From NCBI GenBank assembly GCA_964017155.1, contig OZ024861.1, forward strand, positions 20,820,213-20,884,212: 64,000 nucleotides of DNA, in the 5' to 3' direction. Source of the stretch: Oasisia sp. SBJ-2009 (taxonomy: Eukaryota; Annelida; Polychaeta; Sabellida; Siboglinidae). The notes below the pieces were generated by a model. The model was given only the letters and a program-made list of their open reading frames with translations. It was not told where the DNA came from and ran no database searches. Below are positions 1 through 12,429 of the stretch, one piece after another. Position 1 is the stretch's first letter; each line of letters opens with the position of its first letter. The translations under genes and the position numbers were made by a program.

Positions 1-128
1 CACACACACAAATCCACACACGCACCGAAACACACACCGACTCACGCACACACAAACATTCACCCACACAAACGCTGCCACACACACGCACCCACACACG
101 CGCAAACACACACACATACACGTGCACC

Positions 129-165
<37 letters not shown>

Positions 166-2583
166 AGCACCAACACTCATGCACCCACACACATACACAC
201 ATGCACCCACACCACACATGCACCCACCCACACACGCACACACATGAGCCAGCACACGCACACACACGCACCCACCGACACTCACACGCACCTCCACACG
301 CAACCATACACATACACATAGACATACACATGCACCCACACACACACGCACCCACACGCACGCACCCACACATGCACACACACGCACATACAGGCACTCT
401 AACACCCCCCCACACCCCCACACCCCCACACACACACACATGCACACATTCGCCCACACACGCACAAATGCACACACACGCACGCACACACACGCACCCA
501 CACACGAATCCACACACGTACCCACACCGACACACGCACACACATACACCAACACACACGCACTCACTCACACTCACCCACACACACACACGCGCGCCAA
601 CACACGAACCCACACAAGCCCCGATATACACACACATGTAACTACACACGCACATACACAAGCACCCAAATACACACGACTGCGCGCCAACACACGCCCA
701 CGTACACACACATGCACCACACACGCACTCTCACACACGCACCAACACACGCACCCAAACTCGCACCCACTAAAACAAACACATGCGCCAGCGCAAGTAC
801 ACACCTACACGCACCCATGCACCTACACACGCTCCCACACACGCAACAACAACCGGTCACACACGCGCCAACACACTCACACATGCACCACACACACACC
901 CAGACACACATACACACAAATCAACACACGCACCGACACACACACACCGACTCACGGACACACAAACACACACATGAGCCAGCAAACGCACACACTCACA
1001 CACGCACCCAAACACACACACCCACCGACACTCACACGCACCTCCGCACGGAACCATACACATACACATGCACCCACACACACGTACCCACACGCACGCA
1101 CCCACACACGCACACACATGCACCAACACGCACACACACACAAACACACACACACACACACACACAAACTTGCACACATTCGCCCACACACGCACACATA
1201 CACACACGCACGCACACACACGCACCCACACACGAATCCACACACCTACCCACACACGCACCGACACACGCACATACATGCACCCAAACACACGCACTCA
1301 CTCACACTCACCCACACACACACACTCATACACACACACACGGGCCAACACACGCACCCACACAAGCCCCGACTCACACACATACACATGCAGCTACACA
1401 CGCACCTACACACGCACCCACACAGGCACACATGCTCGCCAACACACGCTCACATGCATACACATGCACCACACACACACACTCTCACACACGCACCCAT
1501 ACACGCACCCACACAAACAATCACATGCGCCAGCGCAAGGACACACACACACACGCACCGACACACGCACACACAAACGCCAACACATGCACACATGCAC
1601 CACACACGCACCCAGACCTACACATGCAACCACACCCACACACGCACCAACACCCATGAACCCACACACACGCACCCACACACTCGCCCACAGATGCACC
1701 GGTACACCCACATGCGCCCACACAAACACACATACACACCTACACGCACCCACACACTGGCACCCACACACGAATTCACACACGCTCACGCACACACATA
1801 CACATACATACACGCACATACACGCGCACCCGCACACGTACAGACACGCGTCAAGACACGCACACACGCGCACACACAAACACACACACACACATACCAA
1901 CACACGAACACTCACACGCAGACACACACATGCTCCCAAACAAACACACACACAAACGCATCCACACGCACCCAAACACGCTCCCATAGACCCACACATA
2001 CACACTCGCACCACAACACACGCACACGTACACACACACATGCACCACACACGTACCAACACACAGGCACGCTCACACTCACGCACACACGCACACACCC
2101 GTGCCCACACACGCACACATGCAGATATGCACCATACACGCACCCACACACACGCACACACGCAACCACGCACAGAAGCGTCCACTCACACATATACACA
2201 CGCACCCACACACACGCACCCACACACGAATCCAGACACGCACCGACACACGCACCGACAAACACACACGCACCCAACCATACACCGACACATGCACACA
2301 TACACATACATGCACCAACACACGCACCCTCACAATCACGCAGTCACACACATCCACACACACACACACGTTCCCACACACGCACTCACACTGGCCAACA
2401 CACGCACACACTCAAACACACGCACCCACACGCACACAAACGCGACAACACACGCACACATACACACACATGCACCACACAAGCACCCACACACACGCAC
2501 CCACACGCGCATCCAATCACGCACCGACACACGCACACACAAATGCACCCACATACACGAACCCACACATGCACACACACACA

Positions 2584-2623
<40 letters not shown>

Positions 2624-2854
2624 CACGCTCAAAGACACGCACATATACACATATGCACCACACGCGCACTAACATACACATACTCCCACACACACATACA
2701 CACACAGACACACAGGCACCCACATACACACACACAAATCCACACACGCACCGAAACACACACCGACTCACGCACACACAAACATTCACCCACACAAACG
2801 CTGCCACACACACGCACCCACACACGCGCAAACACACACACATACACGTGCACC

Positions 2855-2903
<49 letters not shown>

Positions 2904-4635
2904 AGCACCAACACTCATGCACCCACACACATACACACATGCACCCACACCACACATGCACCCACCCACACACGCACACACATGAGCCAGCACACGCACA
3001 CACACACGCACCCACCGACACTCACACGCACCTCCACACGCAACCATACACATACACATAGACATACACATGTACCCACACACACACGCACCCACACGCA
3101 CGCACCCACACATGCACACACACGCACATTCAGGCACTCTAACACCCCCCCACACCCCCCCCCCCCCACACACACACACACACACACACATGCACACATT
3201 CGCCCACACACGCACAAATGCACACACACGCACGCACACACACGCACCCACACACGAATCCACACACGTACCCACACCGACACACGCACACACATACACC
3301 AACACACACGCACTCACTCACACTCACCCACACACACACACGCGCGCCAACACACGAACCCACACAAGCCCCGATATACACACACATGTAACTACACACG
3401 CACATACACAAGCACCCAAATACACACGACTGCGCGCCAACACACGCCCACGTACACACACACGTACCCACACACGCACTCTCACACACGCACCAGCACA
3501 CGCACCCAAACTCGCACCCACTAAAACAAACACATGCGCCAGCGCAAGTACACACCTACACGCACCCATGCACCTACACACGCTCCCACACACGCAACAA
3601 CAACCGGTCACACACGCGCCAACACACTCACACATGCACCACACACACACCCAGACACACATACACACAAATCAACACACGCACCGACACACACACACCG
3701 ACTCACGGACACACAAACACACACATGAGCCAGCAAACGCACACACTCACACACGCACCCAAACACACACCCACCGACACTCACACGCACCTCCGCACGG
3801 AACCATACACATACACATGCACCCACACACACGTACCCACACGCACGCACCCACACACGCACACACATGCACCAACACGCACACACACAAACACACACAC
3901 ACACACACAAACTTGCACACATTCGCCCACACACGCACACATACACACACGCACGCACACACACGCACCCACACACGAATCCACACACCTACCCACACAC
4001 GCACCGACACACGCACATACATGCACCCAAACACACGCACTCACTCACACTCACCCACACACACACACTCATACACACACACACGGGCCAACACACGCAC
4101 CCACACAAGCCCCGACTCACACACATACACATGCAGCTACACACGCACCTACACACGCACCCACACAGGCACACATGCTCGCCAACACACGCTCACATGC
4201 ATACACATGCACCACACACACACACTCTCACACACGCACCCATACACGCACCCACACAAACAATCACATGCGCCAGCGCAAGGACACACACACACACGCA
4301 CCGACACACGCACACACAAACGCCAACACATGCACACATGCACCACACACGCACCCAGACCTACCCATGCAACCACACCCACACACGCACCAACACCCAT
4401 GAACCCACACACACGCATCCACACACTCGCCCACAGATGCACCGGTACACCCACATGCGCCCACACAAACACACATACACACCTACACGCACCCACACAC
4501 TGGCACCCACACACGAATTCACACACGCTCACGCACACACATACACATACATACACGCACATACACGCGCACCCACACACGTACAGACACGCGCCAAGAC
4601 ACGCACACACGCGCACACACAAACACACACACACA
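1..4635 (+). repeat. Tandem duplication, period about 2.73-2.75 kb
   Basis: The sequence from 1 to about 1885 recurs from 2727 to about 4635 with nearly every landmark preserved. The offset is 2726 at the left end (AATCC at 11 and 2737) and about 2750 from position 681 onward. The change comes from longer CA and C runs in the second copy, near 2870-2900 and 3150-3190. The two copies part around 1885/4635 inside a CA run. Outside simple runs the copies differ at only a few positions, so the duplication is recent relative to the decay of the array. The window start may cut the first copy. Confidence 0.85.
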
Positions 4636-5269
4636 CACACACAAACACACAGACACGAATCCACGCACGCACCCACACATGCAAGCACACACACGCACAA
4701 AAACACGCACCCACACACGCCAGCACACGAACACCCACACGAAGACACACACATGCCCACACGCAAACACACACACACGCACACACACGCACCCACAGAC
4801 GCGACAACAGACGCACACATACACATTGGCACCATACACGCACCCACCCACGAATCCAGACACGCACCCTCACATGAACCCACACACACATTAACACATG
4901 CACCCACACTGGAACACCCACACACGCACCCATATACGCACACACGCGCCCCAATACACGCACACATACGCAGACACAGACACACACCCATACACGCACC
5001 CACATGCTTCCACACACACATGCGCAAGCACACGCACATATGCACCCACGTACATGCATCCACCCACACACGCACACGCATGAACCAGCACACGCACACA
5101 CATACGCACCCACATACACACCCACCGACATTCACACGCACCTTCACACGCAACCATACACATACACATGCACCCACACACATGCACCCACATGCACGCA
5201 CCCACACACGCACATACATGCACCAAAACACGCACACACATCAAGGCACTCTAACCCCCCCCCCCCCCC

Positions 5270-5302
<33 letters not shown>

Positions 5303-5663
5303 GCACACATTCTCCCACACTCGCACAAATACACACAGCACCCCCATACGCACACACAAGCACCCACACACACGCACTCATTCATAATCACCCACACACA
5401 CACAAACACACATGCGCGCCAACACACGCACCCACACAAGCCTCGACACACACATGCAACTATACACGCACCTACACACGCACCCAGACACGCACACATG
5501 CGCGCCAACACTGCACACATACACACACACACACATGCACCACACACGCACTCTCACACACGCGCCAACACACTCACACATGCACCACACACGCACCCAG
5601 ACACACACACCAACTCATGCACACACAAACATGCACCCACACAAACGTTCCCACACACACACG

Positions 5664-5719
<56 letters not shown>

Positions 5720-6350
5720 CCCACCCACACACGCACACACATGAGCCAGCACACGCACACACACACACACACGCACACACACACAACGACACTCACACGC
5801 ACCTCCACACGCACCTCCACACGCAACCATACACATACACATGCACCCACACACACGTACCCACAGGCTCGCACCCATACACGCACACACACGCACCAAC
5901 AAACGCACACACACATACAGGCACTCTAAAACCTACATACACAAACACATACACACACACTCACACACACACAAGCACACACTCGCCCACACATACCCAC
6001 ACAGACGGACGCACACACACTCACCCACACACGCCCCCTCACACGCCAACACACGAACACACACACGCACACACACATGCCCACAAGCAAACACACACGC
6101 GCCGACAGAGGCACACATACACACTAGCACCACACACGCACCCAAACACACAGACGCACGCACCCACATACACCGGTGCGCCCACACGCACCCAAACACA
6201 CGTACCCACCCACTAATCCACACATGCACTCTCACACAAACCCACACACACACAAACACATGCACCCACACTGAAACACACACGCACCCATATACCACGC
6301 GCCCCAATACACGCACCCATACGCAGAGACAGACACACATACCAACACAC
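1..6350 (+). repeat. C/A-rich degenerate macrosatellite domain, CA strand on +
   Basis: The + strand is almost entirely made of the words CACACA, CACGCA and CATGCA, with rarer landmark words such as CGAATCCACAC, GCGCCAACACACGC and GAGCCAGCACACGC. The landmarks recur in a conserved order, so this is not random microsatellite but a macrosatellite of ordered modules. One landmark, containing CCACCGACACTCACACGC followed by an ATACACATACACATGC stretch, appears near 271, 1020, 3011, 3771, 5121 and 5785. Short C-runs follow GGCACTCTAACA near 390, 3130 and 5233. Open frames over this region encode only His/Thr/Pro-rich or Cys/Val-rich low-complexity peptides and are not genes. Confidence 0.9.
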
Positions 6351-7199
6351 GTGGGTGCCTCTGTGTGGGTGCTTGTGTGGTGCATGTGTGTGTATGTGTG
6401 CGTGTGTTGTCGCGTGTGTGTGCGTGTGTTGGATCGTGTGGATGCGTGTGGATGTGTGTATATGCGTGATTGTGAGTGTGCGTGTGTTGGTGCATGTTTG
6501 TATATGTGTGCATGTGTCGGTGTATGTTTGGGTGCGTGTGTGGATTCTTGTGTGTGTGTGAGTGTGTGTGCGTGCGTGTGTGTATATGTGTGAGTGGATG
6601 CATCTGTGCGTGGTTGCGTGTGTGCGTGTGCGTGTGGGTGCGTGTATGGTGCATGTGTGCATGTGTGCGTGTGTGCGTGTGTGCGTGAGTGTGAGTGTGC
6701 GTGTGTGTGTGTACGTGTGCGTGTGTTGTGGTGCGAGTGTGTATGTGTGGGGCTGTAGGCGCGTGGTGGGTGCGTGTGGGTGCGTGTGTGTGTGTGTGTT
6801 TGTTTGCGTGGGAGCAAGTGTGTGTCAGCATGTCAGTGTTCGTGTGTTGGCCTGTGTGGGCGCGTGTGTGGGTGCGTGTGTGTGGTAGCATGTGTGGGTG
6901 CCTCGTGGATTCGTGTGTGTGTGTGCTTGTGTGCGTCCCTTCGCTTGTGTTCGTACGTGTGTGGGTGCGCGCGCGCGTGTGTGTGCGTGTGTGTATGTGA
7001 TTGGCTGCGTGTGTTGGTGTGTGTGGGTGCGTGTGTGGGTTCGTGTTTGTCATTGCAAGCGTGGGTGCGTGTGTGGATTCGTGCGTCTGTAACCGTGTGT
7101 GCGTGTCTTGGAGCGTGTTTGTACGTGTGTAGGTGCGCGTGTGTGTGTGCGTGTGTGGGTACGTGTGTGTGTGTGGGTACGTGTGTGTGCGAGTGTAGG

Positions 7200-8307
7200 T
7201 GCGTGTGCGTGTGCGTGTGCGTGTGCGTGTGCGTGTGCGTGTGCGTGTGCGTGCGCGTGCGCGTGCGCGTGCGCGGTGCGCGTGCGCGTGCGCGTGCGCG
7301 TGCGCGTGCGCGTGCGCGTGCGCGTGCGCGTGCGCGTGCGCGTGCGCGTGCGCGTGCGCGTGCGTGTGCGTGTGCGTGTGCGTGTGCGTGTGCGTGTGCG
7401 TGTGCGTGTGCGTGTGCGTGTGCGTGTGCGTGTGCGTGTGCGTGTGCGTGTGCGTGTGCGTGTGCGTGTGCGTGTGCGTGTGCGTGTGCGTGTGCGTGTG
7501 CGTGTGCGTGTGCGTGTGCGTGTGCGTGTGCGTGTGCGTGTGCGTGTGCGTGTGCGTGTGCGTGTGCGTGTGCGTGTGCGTGTGCGTGTGCGTGTGCGTG
7601 TGCGTGTGCGTGTGCGTGTGCGTGTGCGTGTGCGTGTGCGTGTGCGTGTGCGTGTGCGTGTGCGTGTGCGTGTGCGTGTGCGTGTGCGTGTGCGTGTGCG
7701 TGTGCGTGTGCGTGTGCGTGTGCGTGTGCGTGTGCGTGTGCGTGTGCGTGTGCGTGTGCGTGTGCGTGTGCGTGTGCGTGTGCGTGTGCGTGTGCGTGTG
7801 CGTGTGCGTGTGCGTGTGCGTGTGCGTGTGCGTGTGCGTGTGCGTGTGCGTGTGCGTGTGCGTGTGCGTGTGCGTGTGCGTGTGCGTGTGCGTGTGCGTG
7901 TGCGTGTGCGTGTGCGTGTGCGTGTGCGTGTGCGTGTGCGTGTGCGTGTGCGTGTGCGTGTGCGTGTGCGTGTGCGTGTGCGTGTGCGTGTGCGTGTGCG
8001 TGTGCGTGTGCGTGTGCGTGTGCGTGTGCGTGTGCGTGTGCGTGTGCGTGTGCGTGTGCGTGTGCGTGTGCGTGTGCGTGTGCGTGTGCGTGTGCGTGTG
8101 CGTGTGCGTGTGCGTGTGCGTGTGCGTGTGCGTGTGCGTGTGCGTGTGCGTGTGCGTGTGCGTGTGCGTGTGCGTGTGCGTGTGCGTGTGCGTGTGCGTG
8201 TGCGTGTGCGTGTGCGTGTGCGTGTGCGTGTGCGTGTGCGTGTGCGTGTGCGTGTGCGTGTGCGTGTGCGTGTGCGTGTGCGTGTGCGTGTGCGTGTGCG
8301 TGTGCGT
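7200..8307 (-). repeat. Hexanucleotide array (GTGCGT)n with (GTGCGC)n block
   Basis: About 1.1 kb of essentially perfect hexamer repeat. A short GTGCGT run (7200-7249) is followed by about 18 GTGCGC units (about 7250-7362, with a one-base phase slip near 7275). About 157 uninterrupted GTGCGT units then run to 8307. Apart from the slip, the whole tract is alternating purine-pyrimidine, so it is a strong Z-DNA candidate. The edges are sharp: 8308 onward is ordinary degenerate macrosatellite. Read on the minus strand the unit is CACGCA, the same as the array at 16280-17277. Confidence 0.97.
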
Positions 8308-8561
8308 TTGTTGGCGCGTGTGTGTGTGTGGGTGCGTCCGTGTGGGTGCGTGTTTGTGGGTGCATGTATATATGTATGGTTGCGTGTGGAGGTGCGTGTG
8401 AGTGTCGGTTGTTTTGTGTGAGGGTGCGTGTGTGTGTGCGTGTGCTGGCTCATGTGTGTGCGTGTGTGGGTGGGTGCATGTGTGTGGGTGTGTATGTGTG
8501 TAGATGCATGTGTGTTGGTTCTTTCGCGCGCGTGTGTGTGTGTGCGTGTATTGTGCACGTG

Positions 8562-8567
<6 letters not shown>

Positions 8568-8628
<61 letters not shown>
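8568..8628 (+). repeat. (TG)n microsatellite
   Basis: About 60 bp of uninterrupted TG dinucleotide inside the G/T-rich domain. It is the longest pure dinucleotide run between 8308 and 9100. Confidence 0.9.
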
Positions 8629-8630
<2 letters not shown>

Positions 8631-9742
8631 ACGTAAGTGGGTGCGTGGGTGTGGGAGCGTTTTTGTTGGTGCATGTTTGTGTGTGTGTGGGTCCGCATGT
8701 GGGTGGGTGTGGTTGTATGTGTGGACGCGTGTGCGAGAGTGCGTGTGTGTGTTAATGCGTTTGTGGTACTTTTGTGGCGTGTGTGTGTGCATGTGTGGTT
8801 GCGTGTGGGTGCGCGTGTGGGTGTGGGTGTGGATGTGCGTGTGTTGGTGCGTGTGTGTGGATGAATATGTTTGTGTGTGTGTGTGTGTGTGTTCGTGTGT
8901 TTGCGTGTGTGCTTGTGTGGACGCGTGTGGTTGGGTGTATGTGTGTGAGGGTGCGTGCGAGTGTGTGGGTGGGTGCGTGTGTGGTGCTTCTGTGTATGTG
9001 TGCATGTATGGGGGCGTGTGTGAGTTCGTGTGTCGGAGCGTGTGTGGGTTTGTTTGTGGATTCGTGTGTTGGTGCGTGCTTGGGTGCGTGTTTGTGGGTG
9101 CGTGTTTAGTCGCGTGTGTGTGTGTGTGTGCGTGTGTCGGTGCGTGTGTGCGTGTGTCGGTGCGTGTGTGGGTACGTGTGAGAGTTGGTGCGTTTGTGTG
9201 TGTGTGTGGGTGCGTTTATGTGTGTTTGTGTTGGAGCCTGTGTGGGCGTATATGGGTGCGTGTGTGGGTGGGTGCGTGTGTGTGGGTGCGTGCGTATGTG
9301 TATTTGCGTGTGTGGCGCGTGTGTGGGGTTGTGTGTGTGGTGCACGTGTGCGTATGTGTGTGTGTCTGTGTGGGGGGGGGTGCGTGTGTGTGGGTGTGTG
9401 TGGTTTTGCGTGTGTTGGCTTGTATTTGTGTGTGGGTGCGTTTCTGTTGCGTGTTTGTATGTGTGCGTGTGTGGGCGCGTGGGTGTGGGTGCGTGGGTGT
9501 GGGTGCCTGTTTGGGTGCGTGTGTATGGGGGCGTGTGTCGTTCATGTGTGTGTATGTGTGCGTATTTTGCCGCGCGTGTGTGCGTGTGTGGGTTCGTGTG
9601 TGGGTGCGCGTGTGAGTGTGTGCGTGCGTGTTTTGGCGCGTGTGGGTGCGTGTGTGGGTGGGGTGCGTGTGTGGGTGGGAGTTTGTGTGTGTGTATGTGT
9701 ATATGTGTATATGTGTGTGTTTGTGTGTGTGCGCGCGCGTAT

Positions 9743-9790
9743 GACAGAGAGAGAGAGAGAGAGAGAGAGTGAGTGAGAGAGACACAGAAA
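9743..9790 (+). repeat. (GA)n tract, first copy
   Basis: A polypurine GA tract of about 45 bp following ATGAC, flanked by GCGCGCGCGT and a GTGAGTGAGAGAGACACAG tail. It is the only long purine tract in the G/T domain. It is copied at 11660-11708 by the 1.92 kb duplication and is missing from the diverged third copy. Confidence 0.9.
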
Positions 9791-10228
9791 GTGTGTGCGT
9801 GTGTGTGGGTGCATGTGTTTGTGTGCGTGTGTCGGTGGGTGCGTGGTTGCATGTGTGGATTCGTGTGTGTGTGTGTGTGTGTGTGTTGGTACGTGAGTGG
9901 GTGCATGTGTGGATTGGTGTGTGGGTGCGTGTGTGTGTGCGTGCGTGTGTGGGCACATGTATGTGTGGGTGCGTGCGTGCGTGCGTCTGTGTGTGTGGTG
10001 CGTATGTTTATGTGTGCATGTGTGGATTCGTGTGTGGGTGCGTGTCAGTGTGCGTGCGTGTGTGGGAGCATGTCGGTTTAGGTCAGTGCGTGTGTGGGTG
10101 AGTGTGAGTGGGTGCGTGTGTGTGGGAGCATGTGTGTGGGTGAGTCGGTGCGTGTGTAGTTGCGTGTGTGTGTTGGTTTCCTGTGTGTATGTATGCGTGT
10201 TTGGACGCATGTGTGTTGGTGTGTGTGT

Positions 10229-10243
10229 GGGTGGGTGGGTGGG
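10229..10243 (+). other. G-quadruplex motif GGGTGGGTGGGTGGG
   Basis: Four G-triplets separated by single T bases, the classic compact G4 pattern. The motif recurs at 12148-12162 on the + strand and at 16149-16163 on the minus strand, so it marks the same point in three module copies. Folding is inferred from the pattern only. Confidence 0.75.
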
Positions 10244-10479
10244 TGTGTGTGTGCGTGTGGGGGGGGTGCATGTATATATGTATAGTTGCGTCTGGAGGTG
10301 CGTGTGAATGTCGGTGGGTGTGTGTGGGTGCGTATGCGTGTGCGTGTGAGTGTGCTGGTTCATGTGTGTGCGTGTGTGGGTGGGTGCATGTGTGTGGGTG
10401 CGTGTGTATATGTGTGTAGGTGCATGTGTGTTGGTTTTTCGAGCGCGTGCGCGCGTGTGCGTGTGTGCGTGTATTGAGC

Positions 10480-10511
<32 letters not shown>

Positions 10512-11659
10512 TGCGCGTAAGTGGGTGCGTGGGTGTGGGAGCGTTTGTGTTGGTGCATATTTGTGCGTGAGTCGGTGTGTGTGATGGTGCGTGTGTGGAT
10601 GTGTGTGTGTGGGTCCGCATGTGCGTGTGTGTGGGTGCGTGTGTATGCGTGTGTTGGCACGTTTATTGGTGCGTGTGTGTGGGTATGTGTGGGCGCGTGT
10701 GCGTGGGTGCGTGTGTGTGTTGATGCGTTTGTGGTGCATTTGTGGGTAAGTGGCGTGTGTTTGCGTGTATGTGTGTGCGTGTGTGGCTGCGTGTGGGTGC
10801 GCGTGTGGGTGTGCGTGTGTTGGTGCGTGTGTGTGGATGCATGTGTTTGTGTGTGTGTGTGTATGTGTATGTGTGTGCTTGTGTGGACGCGTGTGGATGG
10901 GTGTGTGTGTGGGGGTGCGTGCGAGTGTGTGGGTGGATGCGTATTCTGTGTATGTGTGCATGTGTGGGCGCGTGTGTGAGTCCGTGTGTCGGTGTGTGTG
11001 TGGGTGCGTTTGTGGATTCGTGTGTTGGTGCGTGCTTGTGTGCGTGTTTGTGGGTGCGTGTTTTGTCGTGTGTCTGTGCGTGTGTGCGTGTGTGCGTGTG
11101 TGGGTGCGTGTGTGGGTACGTGTGAGAGTTGGTGCATTTGTGTGTGTGTGTGGGTGCGTGACTATGTTTGTGTGTTGGAGCGTGTGTGGGGGCATGTGGG
11201 TGCGTGTGTGTGTGGGTGCGTGCGTGTGTGTATTTCCGTGTGTGGCGCGTGTGTGGGGTTGTGTGTGTGGTGCACGTGTGCGTATGTGTGTGTGTCTGTG
11301 TGGGGGGGGGGGGGTGCGTGTGTGTGGGTGTGTGTGGTTTTGCGTGTGTTGGCTTGTATTTGTGTGTGGGTGCGTTTCTGTTGCGTGTTTGTATGTGTGC
11401 GTGTGTGGGCGCGTGGGTGTGGGTGCGTGGGTGTGGGTGCCTGTTTGGGTGCGTGTGTATGGGGGCGTGTGTCGTTCATGTGTGTGTATGTGTGCGTATT
11501 TTGCCGCGCGTGTGTGCGTGTGTGGGTTCGTGTGTGGGTGCGCGTGTGAGTGTGTGCGTGCGTGTTTTGGCGCGTGTGGGTGCGTGTGTGGGTGGGAGTT
11601 TGTGTGTGTGTATGTGTATATGTGTATATGTGTGTGTTTGTGTGTGTGCGCGCGCGTAT

Positions 11660-11708
11660 GACAGAGAGAGAGAGAGAGAGAGAGAGTGAGTGAGAGAGAC
11701 ACAGAAAG
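11660..11708 (+). repeat. (GA)n tract, second copy
   Basis: Duplicate of the GA tract at 9743-9790, with the same flanks on both sides. Confidence 0.9.
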
Positions 11709-12134
11709 TGTGTGCGTGTGTGTGGGTGCATGTGTTTGTGTGCGTGTGTCGGTGGGTGCGTGGTTGCATGTGTGGATTCGTGTGTGTGTGTGTGTGTGTG
11801 TGTGTTGGTACGTGAGTGGGTGCATGTGTGGATTGGTGTGTGGGTGCGTGTGTGTGTGCGTGCGTGTGTGGGCACATGTATGTGTGGGTGCGTGCGTGCG
11901 TGCGTCTGTGTGTGTGGTGCGTATGTTTATGTGTGCATGTGTGGATTCGTGTGTGGGTGCGTGTCAGTGTGCGTGCGTGTGTGGGAGCATGTCGGTTTAG
12001 GTCAGTGCGTGTGTGGGTGAGTGTGAGTGGGTGCGTGTGTGTGGGAGCATGTGTGTGGGTGAGTCGGTGCGTGTGTAGTTGCGTGTGTGTGTTGGTTTCC
12101 TGTGTGTATGTATGCGTGTTTGGACGCATGTGTG

Positions 12135-12397
12135 TTGGTGTGTGTGTGGGTGGGTGGGTGGGTGTGTGTGTGCGTGTGGGGGGGTGCATGTATATATGTA
12201 TAGTTGCGTCTGGAGGTGCGTGTGAATGTCGGTGGGTGTGTGTGGGTGCGTATGCGTGTGCGTGTGAGTGTGCTGGTTCATGTGTGTGCGTGTGTGGGTG
12301 GGTGCATGTGTGTGGGTGCGTGTGTATATGTGTGTAGGTGCATGTGTGTTGGTTTTTCGAGCGCGTGCGCGCGTGTGCGTGTGTGCGTGTATTGAGC

Positions 12398-12429
<32 letters not shown>

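Noticed and set aside
440..6216. Very long His/Thr/Pro-rich open frames (up to about 1050 codons), and matching Cys/Val-rich frames on the other strand
   Set aside because: They are direct translations of CA/CG-rich or TG-rich repeats: CAC-ACA codons give His-Thr and GTG-TGT codons give Val-Cys. Overlapping frames are open on both strands and there is no non-repetitive domain. Not metallothionein-like, histidine-rich or zinc-binding genes.
7050..9005. Arg-Thr, Ala-His, Val-Arg and Ala-Cys dipeptide open frames over the hexamer arrays (also 15766-17859)
   Set aside because: A six-base repeat gives dipeptide frames on both strands by arithmetic. There is no independent coding evidence.
9741..9790. 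Polypurine GA tract as a promoter element (GAGA-type)
   Set aside because: No gene lies nearby and the tract is simply copied by the tandem duplication, so a regulatory role has no support.
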